Below the pieces are notes generated by a model. That model saw only the letters and a list, made by a program, of their open reading frames with translations. It searched no databases and was not told the DNA's origin. A program made the translations under genes and the position numbers. Source: Bacillus niameyensis (GTDB lineage Bacteria; Bacillota; Bacilli; Bacillales; Bacillaceae_C). Taken from it: DNA of 64,000 nt. The stretch's first letter is position 1. Every line of letters starts with the position of its first letter. The DNA lies in contig NZ_LN831197.1 of assembly GCF_001375535.1 (NCBI RefSeq), positions 2,788,099 to 2,852,098 of the forward strand, read 5' to 3'. Shown in pieces: positions 37,287-47,692 of this stretch.

Positions 37287-38364
37287 TTGCAACGACTCCC
37301 TTTGCTTTAATCATTTCTTTAGCTATACGCTGTTCTCCCTCAGAATCAACCAATGAAGTTGGATTCCTTTCGATTGTAAATAACGTTAAATTAGCCACAT
37401 CACCAACTTGGATTCTACCTAACTCAGGCCTTTTCAACCATTTAGCTGCATTATAAGTAACTGCATTTATAACTTCCTGCAAGGAGTAACCTAGATATAG
37501 AAACTTTGATAACACATGAGCTAAACTGAACACAGGGCCATGCAGACGATTTCCGCGATAAATATCTGAACTAATCGTCCCTAATGGTATATTGTATTTC
37601 TTCGCAGCTTCCGCAACCTCAAACGAAAAACTTGCACTACCATGCCCAACGTCTAATTGGACACCTCTATTTATAGCTTCGATCAATACATGTAAGGGCT
37701 TACTATTTTCATGAAAAGGATTGTTCCTTTTTCCATTTAAATAATGTGTGATAATGTCGTCTTCCTTTAATAATGAAACAATCTCATCAATATTTGGAGG
37801 GCCCGAACCAATGTGAACCATAACTGGCAAAGAGGTTTCTTTTGAAAGCTGCTGTGCTATCTGAAGCGGTTGGACACCATTTTCGCCTACTACACTCTTA
37901 CTAATTCGAGCTTTTAAACCGACGATATATTTTGGATGAGCTGAAATAGTTGCTAAAAGTTTTTCACGATTGATCCATTCCAAATTACTTAATTCATCTA
38001 CCCGTTGTAATCCTATCTCCGATACATTTAAAAAGGCTAATAAATTCGTTTTACTAGACTCAGAGTATTGTAGTAACTTTTCAAAATCGTCTGCTCCACA
38101 ACTACCTGCATCTACAACAGTAGCAACCCCTTGTTTAATACCAATTTCATCAAGTTCATCACCGTATGGAGCAAAATCAGGGAAAGCGTGCACGTGCAGA
38201 TCAATCCACCCACTCGAAACGAAGAGCCCTGTACAATCAATGATGATCTTCCCAGTACCGCTTCCTCCACTTGTGATTTCCTTAATCTTTCCATTTTCAA
38301 TCACTATATCTTTTATTTTCCCGTCCATAAAAACCGTATTTTTTAACACATAGGAATCTTCCAA
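37240..38364 (-). CDS. Amidohydrolase/deacetylase family metallohydrolase
   Basis: About 374 residues of an amidohydrolase-superfamily barrel: metal pair HVH in GWIDLHVHAF, a lysine-type bridging segment in VGLKARIS, His in PVMVHIGSG, His in DIITHYLNG, and Asp in LGTISSDIYRG. It is close to the EF_0837-like group found next to dgaE/dgaF genes. It probably deacylates or opens an N-acyl or cyclic amino compound to feed DgaE. ATG 38379 has no ribosome site; TTG 38364 has GGAGG 8 bases upstream, within the longer frame, and is preferred. It is the first gene of the unit. Confidence 0.85.
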   Translation of the reverse strand: MEDSYVLKNTVFMDGKIKDIVIENGKIKEITSGGSGTGKIIIDCTGLFVSSGWIDLHVHAFPDFAPYGDELDEIGIKQGVATVVDAGSCGADDFEKLLQYSESSKTNLLAFLNVSEIGLQRVDELSNLEWINREKLLATISAHPKYIVGLKARISKSVVGENGVQPLQIAQQLSKETSLPVMVHIGSGPPNIDEIVSLLKEDDIITHYLNGKRNNPFHENSKPLHVLIEAINRGVQLDVGHGSASFSFEVAEAAKKYNIPLGTISSDIYRGNRLHGPVFSLAHVLSKFLYLGYSLQEVINAVTYNAAKWLKRPELGRIQVGDVANLTLFTIERNPTSLVDSEGEQRIAKEMIKAKGVVANGEFIECKVWSKASH

Positions 38365-38379
38365 TAGCACCACCTCCAT

Positions 38380-38687
38380 TTTACTAGTTGATCATTTTAT
38401 CTATATATTACCACTTTGTTAAAAATTTTGTTATATAGTGTAGTATTTTATCTTTGAAACTATCATATCGCAGAACAGTTTTCTACCAATTCATAATTAA
38501 CGTAAAACTAATTGAAATAAATTATACCCTCATTTATAATCATGTATAGACAACCGATTCATTCATATATAAAATAATGGGCATTCCCTTTACAAAAATG
38601 CAAAATGAAATATTCATTTCCCTATTATGGGGAGTGATTCACTTTTTATGACAACTCACTAATAATCTAAAAAAGGAAGATTGTCTG
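38380..38687. other. Intergenic region between the amidohydrolase and srtD
   Basis: About 308 AT-rich bases between divergent genes. It must hold both promoters, but no -35/-10 pair, operator or terminator convinced me. Confidence 0.4.
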
Positions 38688-39275
38688 ATGAAAAAAATCA
38701 TCCCACTCCTGCTAATTGTTGGAGGCGGTTTTCTTATACTTTTTAGTGTATGGCAAATATGGCAAGGCAATCAGCTACAGGAAAAAGCCTTTCAGGAAGC
38801 AAAATCAAGAATTGAACAATCAAATCACAATAAAGAAGTCTCCGCAGATGGGACAGTTGAATTCCATGCTGAGCAGGGAGATAAAATTGGGATTTTAAAA
38901 ATTCCTCGGTTAGAAAGAGAACTTCCGATTGTATACGGAGTAGATGAAGAGGAGCTTAAACAAGGAGTTGGACATTATCCAGATACCTCCTATCCCGGGC
39001 AGAAAAGCCAAATCGTTTTATCAGGACACCGTGACACTGTTTTTCGCCAATTTGGTGAACTTGAAATTGGTGACAGCTTTATTGTTGAGATGCCCTACGG
39101 AAATTATGAATATGTCATTAAAGAAACAAAAATTGTTGAAGCCGATGATCGTACTGTCATAGATCCAGCGTCCTATGACGAAGAAATGCTTACGGTCACT
39201 ACATGCTATCCTTTTCATTACATTGGAAATGCTCCAGATCGATATATTGTTTATGCAACTCCGAAAGATTCATAA
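38688..39275 (+). CDS. srtD: Class D sortase
   Basis: A 195-residue protein with an N-terminal membrane anchor (residues 4-22) and a sortase beta-barrel. The catalytic residues are His114 (LSGHRDT), Cys173 (TVTTCYPF) and Arg185 (APDRYIVYA). The size and the TLxTC-type motif TVTTC match class D, like B. subtilis YhcS. It transfers LPXTG-type proteins to the wall. No substrate gene with such a motif lies in the window; YhcS normally sits beside its substrate YhcR. Confidence 0.92.
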   Translation: MKKIIPLLLIVGGGFLILFSVWQIWQGNQLQEKAFQEAKSRIEQSNHNKEVSADGTVEFHAEQGDKIGILKIPRLERELPIVYGVDEEELKQGVGHYPDTSYPGQKSQIVLSGHRDTVFRQFGELEIGDSFIVEMPYGNYEYVIKETKIVEADDRTVIDPASYDEEMLTVTTCYPFHYIGNAPDRYIVYATPKDS

Positions 39276-39360
39276 ACAGCTAAAGAGACTGGGACAAAAG
39301 TTTTTTAACCCATGATATATCCGATTGTAGATTGTGGATTTACTCGCTCCCATATAATAG

Positions 39361-39386
39361 AAAAAGCAGAGATTTCCTCCGCTTTT
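39361..39386. terminator. Bidirectional terminator between srtD and the lactonase gene
   Basis: AAAAGCAGAG and CTCCGCTTTT pair with one mismatch around a 6-base loop, flanked by A-runs and T-runs. Confidence 0.7.
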
Positions 39387-39393
39387 CTTCTCA

Positions 39394-40446
39394 TTAATCT
39401 TCGATTTTTATAACTTTTAGACAAACTGGTTTATTTACAGTTGCAATTTCACCCGTTACATGAAGCTTGCCATTTTCCCTCATTCTCATAACAACAATGT
39501 TATTCGTATGCTCATTCGCCACTAGCATATATTGATCTCCTGGTATGATGGCAAAATTGCGTGGCCATTCTCCAGCAGATGATGTTTGTGTCATTGCTTC
39601 TAGTAACCCATCTTTACCTATTTTAAAAGTAGTGATGGAATGATGTCCCCGGTTCGAAGCGTATAAATAGGTTCCAGATGCATCTATATGGATGTCCGCA
39701 CAATAACTTTTCCCCTCAAATTCATCAGGTAAAGTAGAAAGAGTTTGTAAAATCTCAAGACTTGTTGCCTTTTCATTGTATGTACAAACGGTAACAGTTG
39801 AGTCTAACTCATTAACAACGTAAACTTTTCGTAACTTCGGATGAAAAGCTATATGCCTTGGTCCAGATCCTTTTGTCATTTCTATTTCATTAATAAGTAG
39901 AAGCTTGGATTGAGAACGGTCTAATTCATAAAGAAAGAGACGATCTAACCCTAAATCAGTAACTAGATATTTATTCGTGTTCGGTATGTTACGAATCGTA
40001 TGCGGGTGGGAAGCAACCCCTAAGTCAACTGCCTTTTCTTTAAAGTCATGAATATCACACGCCGATTCTATGAATCCACTCGTATCCAATGGATGAACAG
40101 TGATATTCCCCTCTCCGTAATTTACGGTAAAAAGGTATTGATCATCTTTATCTACTTCTGTAAAACAAGGTGCCCAGCCGTGTACAGATCTTCTATTTAA
40201 TTCTCTCAAACTCTTTGTTGGATAATCAATCTCAAAGCTAACAACCTCCCCTGCTTCCACTTCACTTACTGCATACAATCGATTTTCAACCGAATTAAGG
40301 GCGATAAACGAAGGATTTTCTATCCCAGAAAAGGATGAGACTGTTTCCAGTTTACCTTGTTCAGAATCAAATCGTAACCAATGCAACGATTCTTGCTCAT
40401 TCTCTCCATAGCATCCTACAAAAACATTAAATTGGCTTGTCGTCAT
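39394..40446 (-). CDS. Lactonase family protein (6-phosphogluconolactonase-like beta-propeller)
   Basis: About 350 residues of a seven-bladed propeller of the Pgl/YkgB family: FVGCYGENEQESLHWLRFD, NPSFIALNSVENRLYAVSE, ASHPHTIRNIPNTNKYLVTDLGLDR (quoted in part), GSGPRHIAFHPK, and EWPRNFAIIPGDQYMLVANE. The PRH and PRNFA words are family hallmarks. It probably hydrolyses 6-phosphogluconolactone, or another lactone. The start at ATG 40446 has AGAGG upstream; the longer frame adds six residues. Confidence 0.87.
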   Translation of the reverse strand: MTTSQFNVFVGCYGENEQESLHWLRFDSEQGKLETVSSFSGIENPSFIALNSVENRLYAVSEVEAGEVVSFEIDYPTKSLRELNRRSVHGWAPCFTEVDKDDQYLFTVNYGEGNITVHPLDTSGFIESACDIHDFKEKAVDLGVASHPHTIRNIPNTNKYLVTDLGLDRLFLYELDRSQSKLLLINEIEMTKGSGPRHIAFHPKLRKVYVVNELDSTVTVCTYNEKATSLEILQTLSTLPDEFEGKSYCADIHIDASGTYLYASNRGHHSITTFKIGKDGLLEAMTQTSSAGEWPRNFAIIPGDQYMLVANEHTNNIVVMRMRENGKLHVTGEIATVNKPVCLKVIKIED

Positions 40447-40608
40447 GATATCGATTCCTCTCATTAAATCGTTATAAGATTCCCATTTCTCAGTTATCCG
40501 GCTAAATCTAGTATACTATAAGCAGTACATGAATTCTTCTAAGTATTGTATATAGAATGTAGGATGAGCCAATATAAAGACATATGTATCTTATTGGAGG
40601 AATGCACA

Positions 40609-41148
40609 ATGGAAAAAATCCCATTATATATGACTCATAATTTAAAGAACATAGATTTCTTTCCTCTAACCGATGGCTATAAGCTTCGTTTCTTTGAAGA
40701 AGGAGACCAAAAAAATTGGGCGGACATCGTTACTAAAACGAACGAATTTGCATCAGAAGAAAAGGCACTTCAACGATTTTCTCAAGAATTTCAACCTTTT
40801 TTAGAAGATGTTAAACATCGTATGATTTTTTTAGAAACTGTTAACGGTGAAGTCATCGGCACTTGTACAGCATGGTATGGAAGCTGGAAAGGTAAAGAAA
40901 TTGGCCGCTTGCATTGGGTAGAGATTATCCCAGAACACCAAGGGAAAAAATTAGCAAAACCATTAGTTACGGCTGCCTTGAATTGTCTTCATGAATTTCA
41001 TGATCAAGCATTTTTAAAAACACAAACAACAAGTCTGCCTGCTGTTCGAATGTATATTCAACTGGGGTTTATTCCTGAAATTTTGAATTCTAATGAGGAA
41101 CGCGGTTGGAGATTGATTGAAGAAAGGTTAGAATGGTCTATCTTATAA
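40609..41148 (+). CDS. GNAT family N-acetyltransferase
   Basis: A 179-residue protein with an acetyltransferase fold: strand WVEIIPEHQGKKLAKPLVTAAL carries the acetyl-CoA loop (R/Q-x-x-G-K/A written here as QGKKLA), then FLKTQTTSLPAVRMYIQLGFIPE with the typical A-x-x-x-Y-x-x-x-G-F ending. The substrate is unknown. The frame opens 63 bases earlier, but ATG 40609 follows TTGGAGGA at 7 bases. It is a single gene ended by a strong hairpin. Confidence 0.85.
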   Translation: MEKIPLYMTHNLKNIDFFPLTDGYKLRFFEEGDQKNWADIVTKTNEFASEEKALQRFSQEFQPFLEDVKHRMIFLETVNGEVIGTCTAWYGSWKGKEIGRLHWVEIIPEHQGKKLAKPLVTAALNCLHEFHDQAFLKTQTTSLPAVRMYIQLGFIPEILNSNEERGWRLIEERLEWSIL

Positions 41149-41201
41149 CCCTTGGAGCAAAGTAACCGATTTTTTCCTTCACTGTCACTTACATTTAAAA
41201 T

Positions 41202-41242
41202 AACAAAAGCAGGTAAGAAAGATTTCAATACCTGCTTTTGTT
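41202..41242. terminator. Bidirectional terminator between the GNAT and PTS genes
   Basis: AACAAAAGCAGGTA and TACCTGCTTTTGTT form a perfect 14-bp stem with a 13-base loop. Confidence 0.9.
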
Positions 41243-41245
41243 CGT

Positions 41246-43189
41246 TTATTCAATTTCATCTAATAGCCTATACGCTTCTTCTGTTGATTGAACATTTAAT
41301 AATTGCTCTCTAAAGTTTTCATCCATTAGCCTACGTGATAGCATTTGCAAGATCTTCAAATGGGCATCCCCGGCACTTTCTTCTGGAACAGCTATCATAA
41401 AAATAATCTTGGCGGGAGTACCATCCAAACTATTCCAATCGACTCCCTCTTTGTGTAAACCAAACGCGACTGCAGGTCTTCGTACAGCTGCAGATTTTCC
41501 ATGCGGGATCGCTACATTCGTACCTATCCCCGTCGTGCTTTGGGCTTCACGATCTAAAATGGCTTGCTTATACTTCTCCTTCGATTCCACTACACCTTCA
41601 GTTGCAAATTTTTCAATTAGTTCATCAATGACGGTATCTCGAGTTGGGCTACTTAAATGAACATCGATCAGGCCCTCATTTGTAATATCTGTCAGTTTGT
41701 GAATTTCTTCTTGAGCTTCTCCTGCGGATACTACAGGTTCAGGCCCGACAGTAGAATGTACTTTGACATCTGGAACCTCTTGTACAATTTCAACATTCCT
41801 CTTTAAAAGGTTTACCATAAGGGCTGTAACAAAAATACCAACTAACACAGCAATGAAGAACATGAGAACATTATCAACCGCTCCGAGGACTGCAACAATC
41901 GGTCCACCGTGTGCAACGCGATCTCCTACATTCCCTATCATTGCAATAACTGCCCCAGTCATGGAGCCTGCCATAATACTCGGAATAACCCTGAGTGGAT
42001 CTTGAGCAGCAAAAGGAATCGCTCCTTCAGTAATTCCAAACAACCCCATTGTGAAAGAGGCCTTTCCCGCTTCTCTTTCTGCAGGACGATATTTACGTCT
42101 ATTTAAGAAAGTAGCTAATCCCATTCCTATTGGAGGAATACAAATCGCGACTGCAATCGGCCCCATGATTTCATAGTTTCCTTCTCCAATCATCGCTGAT
42201 CCAAATAAAAATGCTACCTTATTAACTGGACCTCCCATATCAAAGGAAATCATCGCCCCCAAAATAAGTGCAAGCAGAATGGAACTTGTGCCTTGCATTC
42301 CCGCTAGCCAATCTGTTAAAGATTCAAATACTTGAGCAACAGGTGCTCCGATAAGATAAATAAAGACTGTCCCGACTACTAGCGAAGATAGAATAGGAAT
42401 AATAATAATGGGCATAATCGGCTGTATCGCCTTCGGAACTTTGAGCTTTTTAACAGCAAGAGCTACATACCCCGCCAAAAATCCAGCAATAATCCCGCCT
42501 AAAAATCCAGCACCAGCTTCACTTCCATAAAAACTACCATTTGCAGCAATATAACCGCCAATAATACCCGGTGCAAGTCCCGGACGATCCGCTATGCTCA
42601 CCGCGATAAAGCCTGCTAGGATCGGTACCATAAAAGTAAAGGATGCAGCACCTATACTTTCAATCCTTTTCCAAAAAGAATCTTCAGGAATGACGATTCC
42701 ACCTGGCGTTTGTTCTCCACCTAGCGTAAGAGCAATTGCAATTAATAATCCACCGACTACGATAAAGGGAATCATATAAGATACACCATTCATCAAATGA
42801 CGGTAAATGGGATTTTGTTTACTACCTTTCTTTCCTGTATCATCCGCTAACTTTTCAACACTACGTTCCGCCGAATTATATACAGGAACATTGCCTGATT
42901 GAAGACGGTTAATTAACTCCTCAGGCTTTCTAATCCCATCCTGGACCCCAGTTACGATTACCCTTTTCCCTGCAAAGCGCTCTTTATCAATAGCCTTATC
43001 GGCAGCAATAATAATACCATCTGCTTCGGCAATATCCTGTTCCGTTAGACCATTCTCAACACCTGTCGATCCTTGGGTTTCTACTTTAATATCGATTCCC
43101 AGCTTTTCTCCGGCCTTTTGCAAACTCTCGGCCGCCATATAAGTGTGAGCGATCCCAACTGGACAGGCTGTGACAGCTAGTATTTTCAT
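41246..43189 (-). CDS. fruA: PTS fructose transporter, IIBCA fusion
   Basis: A 647-residue fusion. The IIB domain (1-100) has the phosphocysteine Cys9 in TACPVGIAHTYMAAE; the IIC membrane domain (about 125-460) has GGxxGxIIGGYIA-type segments and AIPFAAQDPLRVIP; the IIA domain at the C-terminus has phosphohistidine His563 in AIPHGKS. It imports and phosphorylates fructose or a related sugar. It starts at ATG after GAGGAGG. The usual partners fruR and fruK are not adjacent, so the gene is an orphan and fructose is only the best guess (mannitol, 2-O-mannosylglycerate-type relatives exist). Confidence 0.93.
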   Translation of the reverse strand: MKILAVTACPVGIAHTYMAAESLQKAGEKLGIDIKVETQGSTGVENGLTEQDIAEADGIIIAADKAIDKERFAGKRVIVTGVQDGIRKPEELINRLQSGNVPVYNSAERSVEKLADDTGKKGSKQNPIYRHLMNGVSYMIPFIVVGGLLIAIALTLGGEQTPGGIVIPEDSFWKRIESIGAASFTFMVPILAGFIAVSIADRPGLAPGIIGGYIAANGSFYGSEAGAGFLGGIIAGFLAGYVALAVKKLKVPKAIQPIMPIIIIPILSSLVVGTVFIYLIGAPVAQVFESLTDWLAGMQGTSSILLALILGAMISFDMGGPVNKVAFLFGSAMIGEGNYEIMGPIAVAICIPPIGMGLATFLNRRKYRPAEREAGKASFTMGLFGITEGAIPFAAQDPLRVIPSIMAGSMTGAVIAMIGNVGDRVAHGGPIVAVLGAVDNVLMFFIAVLVGIFVTALMVNLLKRNVEIVQEVPDVKVHSTVGPEPVVSAGEAQEEIHKLTDITNEGLIDVHLSSPTRDTVIDELIEKFATEGVVESKEKYKQAILDREAQSTTGIGTNVAIPHGKSAAVRRPAVAFGLHKEGVDWNSLDGTPAKIIFMIAVPEESAGDAHLKILQMLSRRLMDENFREQLLNVQSTEEAYRLLDEIE

Positions 43190-43466
43190 GCATGAACCTC
43201 CTCGAATTGATCAATATAACTACATAGTGAACTTAATATTCCCTTGAATATCCAAAATAAACTATTCATTCCGCAAATATAGAGTATAAACGACTAGAAC
43301 TAAAACCTTTGAATAAATTTCCTCCTTTTGGATAGAAAATAATGGTAGCAACTACATTTCTCCTATTAGTAGGTTTTTCCTTACCTTCTAATACAAGAAT
43401 TAGGAATCTTACAACCAGTAAAAATTAGATAGATGATCTCAACCTCAAAGATAACGTAGAAATGAC

Positions 43467-45017
43467 GTGAAAGAAATGAACTCATTATTGAACACTGCTT
43501 TTTTACAAAAAGTATATCCTTCTAAAAAGCGACCCACCTATACTATTTATAATCAGACAATAAAAAGAAAGAAAAACTATTTCATTTCTGTCATCACCCC
43601 CGTTTACAATGGTGAACGCTTTTTACAAAAAACATTGGAATCGGTTATAAACCAAACATTGGATTTTAAACATATTGAGTTCATTTTAATCGACGATTGT
43701 TCCACAGACCGCTCAAAGGAAATATTATTAGATTTCGAAAAAAACTATGAGAACATTATCGTAGTATCGTTAGACTGTAATTCTGGTTCACCTGGACTTC
43801 CTCGTAATATTGGGATTGAGTTAGCCAGTTCACCCTATATCACATTTCTAGATGCGGATGATTGGCTAGATCCTAATGGTTTACTAACACTTTATAAGAT
43901 TGCTGAAGAAACAGGCGACCCTTATGTTGTAGGCAAAACCATTCAAGTGGAAAATGGGGGAACAAAAGTTGTCGGTGAACACCAATCCTGTAGGGAAAGA
44001 AGAAGCGTCTCCCCTTTTTCCATCCCGCATATTTTCCACCATCTTGGTCCAACTGCAAGAATAATACGGACCAACTTTATTAAAGAGCAGCAGATCCAAT
44101 TCCCTGAGATGAAATTTGCTGAAGATAAGCAATTCTTTATAGATGTACTAACTCATTGTAAAACGATCTCAACGACAACCAAGCCTGTTTATTATATAAA
44201 TCGGTTAGATGACACAAGAAAAACGCGATTAACTAACCAAACAAATATTCTTCAAAAAACCAATTGCAATTTACAAGTCGTTCAATATATTCTAAGTCGA
44301 AAATTAGATATTGAAATTGAAAAAATGGTTGTAAACCGAATATTTGAATTTGATTTATTGAGGCGGTTTTTTACAACTCCACATTTTCAAAACACTAGGT
44401 TAAAACTGCTGTATTACTATAAATTCAAGCAAACTTTAAAAATAACTAGGAAATTAACCTATAATTTCTCGGAGAATTTCTTACAACCGATTAATAAGAT
44501 CATATATGATTTGATCCTTGATGGTAAGTATGGAATGGTTACAAGATTGTTGGATTGGGATAGATCGATGAAGGTGAAAGAAGTAGTGATAAAAAATCAA
44601 AAGCCATATTTCGTCATCCCCTTTATGGAAGGGAAACATAAGTATATTCCTTTGCCCTTATACATCACTTTTACAAAGCACTTTTGCCAAGGAGACCATT
44701 ACATGCTGCACTTTCAAGTATACGGCGAGGATAAGCACTCCATAACAGATGTATTAATTCGCGATGGGAAAAATGCTCATAATGAGTACATCTTGCCTGT
44801 CACTATAAAAAAGAACGGAACAGGAGTGATCAAGTTAAAATTAGATTCGTTAAGGAACTTACCATCCGCACATTACTCTATTTTCGTGAGGTATAATGAT
44901 TATATGAAAATAAACATTAGACAACTAATTAAGAATGAAATTAAACATCGTTTGGAAAATAGAGAATTTACCTTTTATCATTCCGCTTTTTCCAATGTTG
45001 CTCTTAAAATAAAGTGA
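43467..45017 (+). CDS. Glycosyltransferase family 2 protein
   Basis: A 516-residue protein. The GT-A domain at about 35-240 has SVITPVYNGERFLQKTLESV, LIDDCSTDRS, PGLPRNIGIELASSPYITFLDADD (DxD) and FAEDKQFF; the C-terminal 250 residues show no recognised domain and resemble the tails of teichoic-acid and wall-polysaccharide transferases in composition. There is no membrane segment. The start at GTG 43467 or ATG 43476 lacks a strong ribosome site. Acceptor and sugar are unknown. It is flanked by AT-rich gaps and a terminator. Confidence 0.87.
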   Translation: MKEMNSLLNTAFLQKVYPSKKRPTYTIYNQTIKRKKNYFISVITPVYNGERFLQKTLESVINQTLDFKHIEFILIDDCSTDRSKEILLDFEKNYENIIVVSLDCNSGSPGLPRNIGIELASSPYITFLDADDWLDPNGLLTLYKIAEETGDPYVVGKTIQVENGGTKVVGEHQSCRERRSVSPFSIPHIFHHLGPTARIIRTNFIKEQQIQFPEMKFAEDKQFFIDVLTHCKTISTTTKPVYYINRLDDTRKTRLTNQTNILQKTNCNLQVVQYILSRKLDIEIEKMVVNRIFEFDLLRRFFTTPHFQNTRLKLLYYYKFKQTLKITRKLTYNFSENFLQPINKIIYDLILDGKYGMVTRLLDWDRSMKVKEVVIKNQKPYFVIPFMEGKHKYIPLPLYITFTKHFCQGDHYMLHFQVYGEDKHSITDVLIRDGKNAHNEYILPVTIKKNGTGVIKLKLDSLRNLPSAHYSIFVRYNDYMKINIRQLIKNEIKHRLENREFTFYHSAFSNVALKIK

Positions 45018-45149
45018 AACTTCAATAAGCGAGGCTCTACAGCCAATTAGTATAGGGAAAAGGAACACTAGATAGTTTTGCGGCATGCGTGCGGGTTGTA
45101 CAAAGCTAATCGTATATACTGCATCATTCTTTTAAGGAATAGAAACGAT

Positions 45150-45181
45150 AAGAGTACTTTGACAAATTGTCTAGTACTCTT
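45150..45181. terminator. Terminator-like hairpin between the glycosyltransferase and the GGDEF-EAL gene
   Basis: AAGAGTACT and AGTACTCTT form a 9-bp stem; it covers the stop codon of the minus-strand gene. Confidence 0.6.
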
Positions 45182-47312
45182 TAAGTATCGTCTCTGATAT
45201 TGTTCCTGCATTCTTTAAGTATTCTTCAAAGTCATCACTAGACAATGGTTTACTGAAAAAATATCCTTGCCCAACATTACATCCATCTTCATTGAGTACG
45301 GCCATTTGTTTTTGAGTTTCGATTCCCTCAGCAACTACATTTAATCCAAGGGTTTGGGCTAATGTCAAAACCGCTTTGACGATTGCTTTACTTTCTTCAT
45401 TTTGATCAATATCACTAATAAAGGAACGATCTACTTTCAATGTATCTACAGGTAAATATTTGATATAGCTAAAAGAACTATACCCTGTACCAAAGTCATC
45501 AATGGAAATCTGAATGCCTAAATCTCTGATTTCTTGAAGAACACGGGCTGAATGGTGGTTATCAGCAAACACACTCTCTGTCACTTCTAATTCTATCCAC
45601 TTTGGATCCAAATTCGTTTCCTTGATAATATCGATAACTTTATCAACAAAATCTGGAGCTTCTAATTGTCGAACAGATATGTTTACAGATGCAACAAGCG
45701 GTGAAAGTCCTTGATCTTGCCAACGTTTATTTTGTTCACATACTTCCTTTAGTATCCATTCCCCAAGCGGTACGATTAATCCCGTCTCCTCAGCCATCGG
45801 GATAAAGCGATCAGGGGCAATTCTCCCTAGCTCTGGATGGATCCATCTTACAAGGGCTTCTACACCAATCAATTTCCCCTCAGAAAAATTTAATTTTGGT
45901 TGATAATCAATATAGAATTGTTCTTTTTGAATAGCTTTCCCTAATTCATTTTCAAGTAGAATCTTCTCCAAAGACTTCTCTTCCATCTCTGGTTGATATA
46001 AAGCAAAGCCATTCCGTCCGCGTTTCTTTACAGAATAAAGGGCTGTATCTGACTTTGTTAACAGTTCATCCGCTGTTTTCCCATTTTCAGGATAAAGTGC
46101 GATTCCCATGCTACATGTAAGTGTATACGGTTGATTATTAATTTCGATCGGTTCTTGTAAAGCTTTTTGAATCTTCTCCGCGCTTGCCAAAGCATCCTTT
46201 TCGCTTTGAATATTCGTTAACATCACTGTAAATTCATCCCCGCCTAAACGGGCAATAAGATCATAAGAACGGAGAGCCTTTTTAATTCTCGTTGCTACTT
46301 CCGTTAAAATATAGTCTCCAGCGTCATGCCCCCAGGAATCATTCACATATTTAAATCGATCAACATCAATGAACATAACAGCAATTTTTGTAGGTTGATC
46401 ATTCCAAGTAATTTCTTTTCGAAGCTGATTCATGAATAAACGCCTATTTGGCAAATCCGTCAAAGAATCATGGTAAGCAAGATGATAAATTCTTTGCTCA
46501 GATTTTTTTCGTTCCGTAATATCTCGCATGACTAAGACCATGTTTCCTTTTGAAGAAGATTCCTCCATTATAAGATTAATCGTCGTTTCAACATCGATAA
46601 GGCGACCTCGGCTATTTCGAATTTGAAATTCTAATTGCGAAGAGACCCTTTTTTTATCTGCTAACATATCAATTTCTTTTTCTACACGTTTTCGATCCTT
46701 TTCATCGATCCAATCATAGATTTTTCCGGACTTCAAATTATCTAACGAAACACCTAACAGCCCTCTATGTGAGGGAGAGACATATTGAAAATTCCCTTCT
46801 TGATCAATAACGGATATTAAATCAGACGAATTTTCCGTAATCAAGCGATATTTTTCTTCGCTATTCTTTATTTCCTCTTCCATTTGTTTCTTCTTTGTAA
46901 TATCATTACGAATTGCAATATATTGATAGGGCTTTCCTCGTTCGTTTAAAAAAGGAACGATCGTCGTATCGACCCAATAATAAGTCCCATCTTTTGCCCG
47001 ATTGCGAATTTCTCCGCGCCAAGTATGGCCTCTGCCAATGGTTGCCCACATCTCTTTGAAAAATTCATGAGGATGATATTGGGAATTCAAAATTCGATGA
47101 TCTTGACCAATTAATTCATCACGCTCATACTTTGAAATCTTCGTTAATAAATCATTTACATATAAAATTATTCCGCGTCGATCTGTAATGGCAACGATAG
47201 ATGATTGATCTAGCGCAAATTTAATATCAGCCAATTCTTTCAGTGAGTCTTGGATTTTCGTAGGTTGATCCTGAAGCATATCCTCCGCGTTTTTAAATTG
47301 TTCATGATGCAT
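45171..47312 (-). CDS. PAS-PAS-GGDEF-EAL signalling protein
   Basis: A 713-residue soluble protein. Two PAS domains (about 30-150 and 155-275, each with a PAC-type tail such as [12 protein letters not shown] and [12 protein letters not shown]) are followed by GGDEF (about 280-445) with the intact RLGGDEF motif, and by EAL (about 455-700) with GVEALVRW, the metal-binding DDFGTGYSS and the KVDRSFI motif. Both catalytic centres look intact, so it may both make and break c-di-GMP. ATG 47312 has GAGGTGA just upstream; the longest frame starts at 47345. There is no membrane helix, so it probably senses a cytosolic signal such as redox or oxygen. Confidence 0.93.
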   Translation of the reverse strand: MHHEQFKNAEDMLQDQPTKIQDSLKELADIKFALDQSSIVAITDRRGIILYVNDLLTKISKYERDELIGQDHRILNSQYHPHEFFKEMWATIGRGHTWRGEIRNRAKDGTYYWVDTTIVPFLNERGKPYQYIAIRNDITKKKQMEEEIKNSEEKYRLITENSSDLISVIDQEGNFQYVSPSHRGLLGVSLDNLKSGKIYDWIDEKDRKRVEKEIDMLADKKRVSSQLEFQIRNSRGRLIDVETTINLIMEESSSKGNMVLVMRDITERKKSEQRIYHLAYHDSLTDLPNRRLFMNQLRKEITWNDQPTKIAVMFIDVDRFKYVNDSWGHDAGDYILTEVATRIKKALRSYDLIARLGGDEFTVMLTNIQSEKDALASAEKIQKALQEPIEINNQPYTLTCSMGIALYPENGKTADELLTKSDTALYSVKKRGRNGFALYQPEMEEKSLEKILLENELGKAIQKEQFYIDYQPKLNFSEGKLIGVEALVRWIHPELGRIAPDRFIPMAEETGLIVPLGEWILKEVCEQNKRWQDQGLSPLVASVNISVRQLEAPDFVDKVIDIIKETNLDPKWIELEVTESVFADNHHSARVLQEIRDLGIQISIDDFGTGYSSFSYIKYLPVDTLKVDRSFISDIDQNEESKAIVKAVLTLAQTLGLNVVAEGIETQKQMAVLNEDGCNVGQGYFFSKPLSSDDFEEYLKNAGTISETILKEY

Positions 47313-47498
47313 TATCCTCACCTCTATAATCATGCCTTTTGGCAAATTACTCTATTTAGATAATAGCATGAGAGAATAGAGTTTAAAATAATATGATTTG
47401 ATAGAAAAGAGAACTTTCACTCCACTCGAAAATATTTTTTCAAATGTTTGACAAATATTACCGTCATGATATGCTAAAGAAAATAAAATCATTTTGTT

Positions 47499-47591
47499 TC
47501 TACTAGGGGTGCCTTTGAAAGGCTGAGACTAAAGTGAACTTTAGGACTCTTGGAACCTGAACTGGTTAATACCAGCGGAGGGAAGTGGAAT
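47499..47591 (+). promoter_or_regulatory. TPP riboswitch (THI element)
   Basis: The conserved words ACTAGGGGTGCC, GGCTGAGACT, GAACCTGAACTGGTTAATACC and GCGGAGGGAAGTGG follow in the correct order. It precedes tenA by about 100 bases. Downstream, CGCTTAT and ATAAGCG (about 47592 and 47630) could form the switching hairpin, so control may be at termination or translation. Confidence 0.96.
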
Positions 47592-47692
47592 CGCTTATTT
47601 TCGTCATATCGACAACTAATTGTTTCATTTATAAGCGACAATACCTTCCTGCTTGTTCCATTGGAAACAATGATTACAAGGAGGATTTTATT

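Noticed and set aside
45171-47312. Degenerate (inactive) GGDEF or EAL domain
   Set aside because: [19 protein letters not shown] and the catalytic lysine region are all intact.
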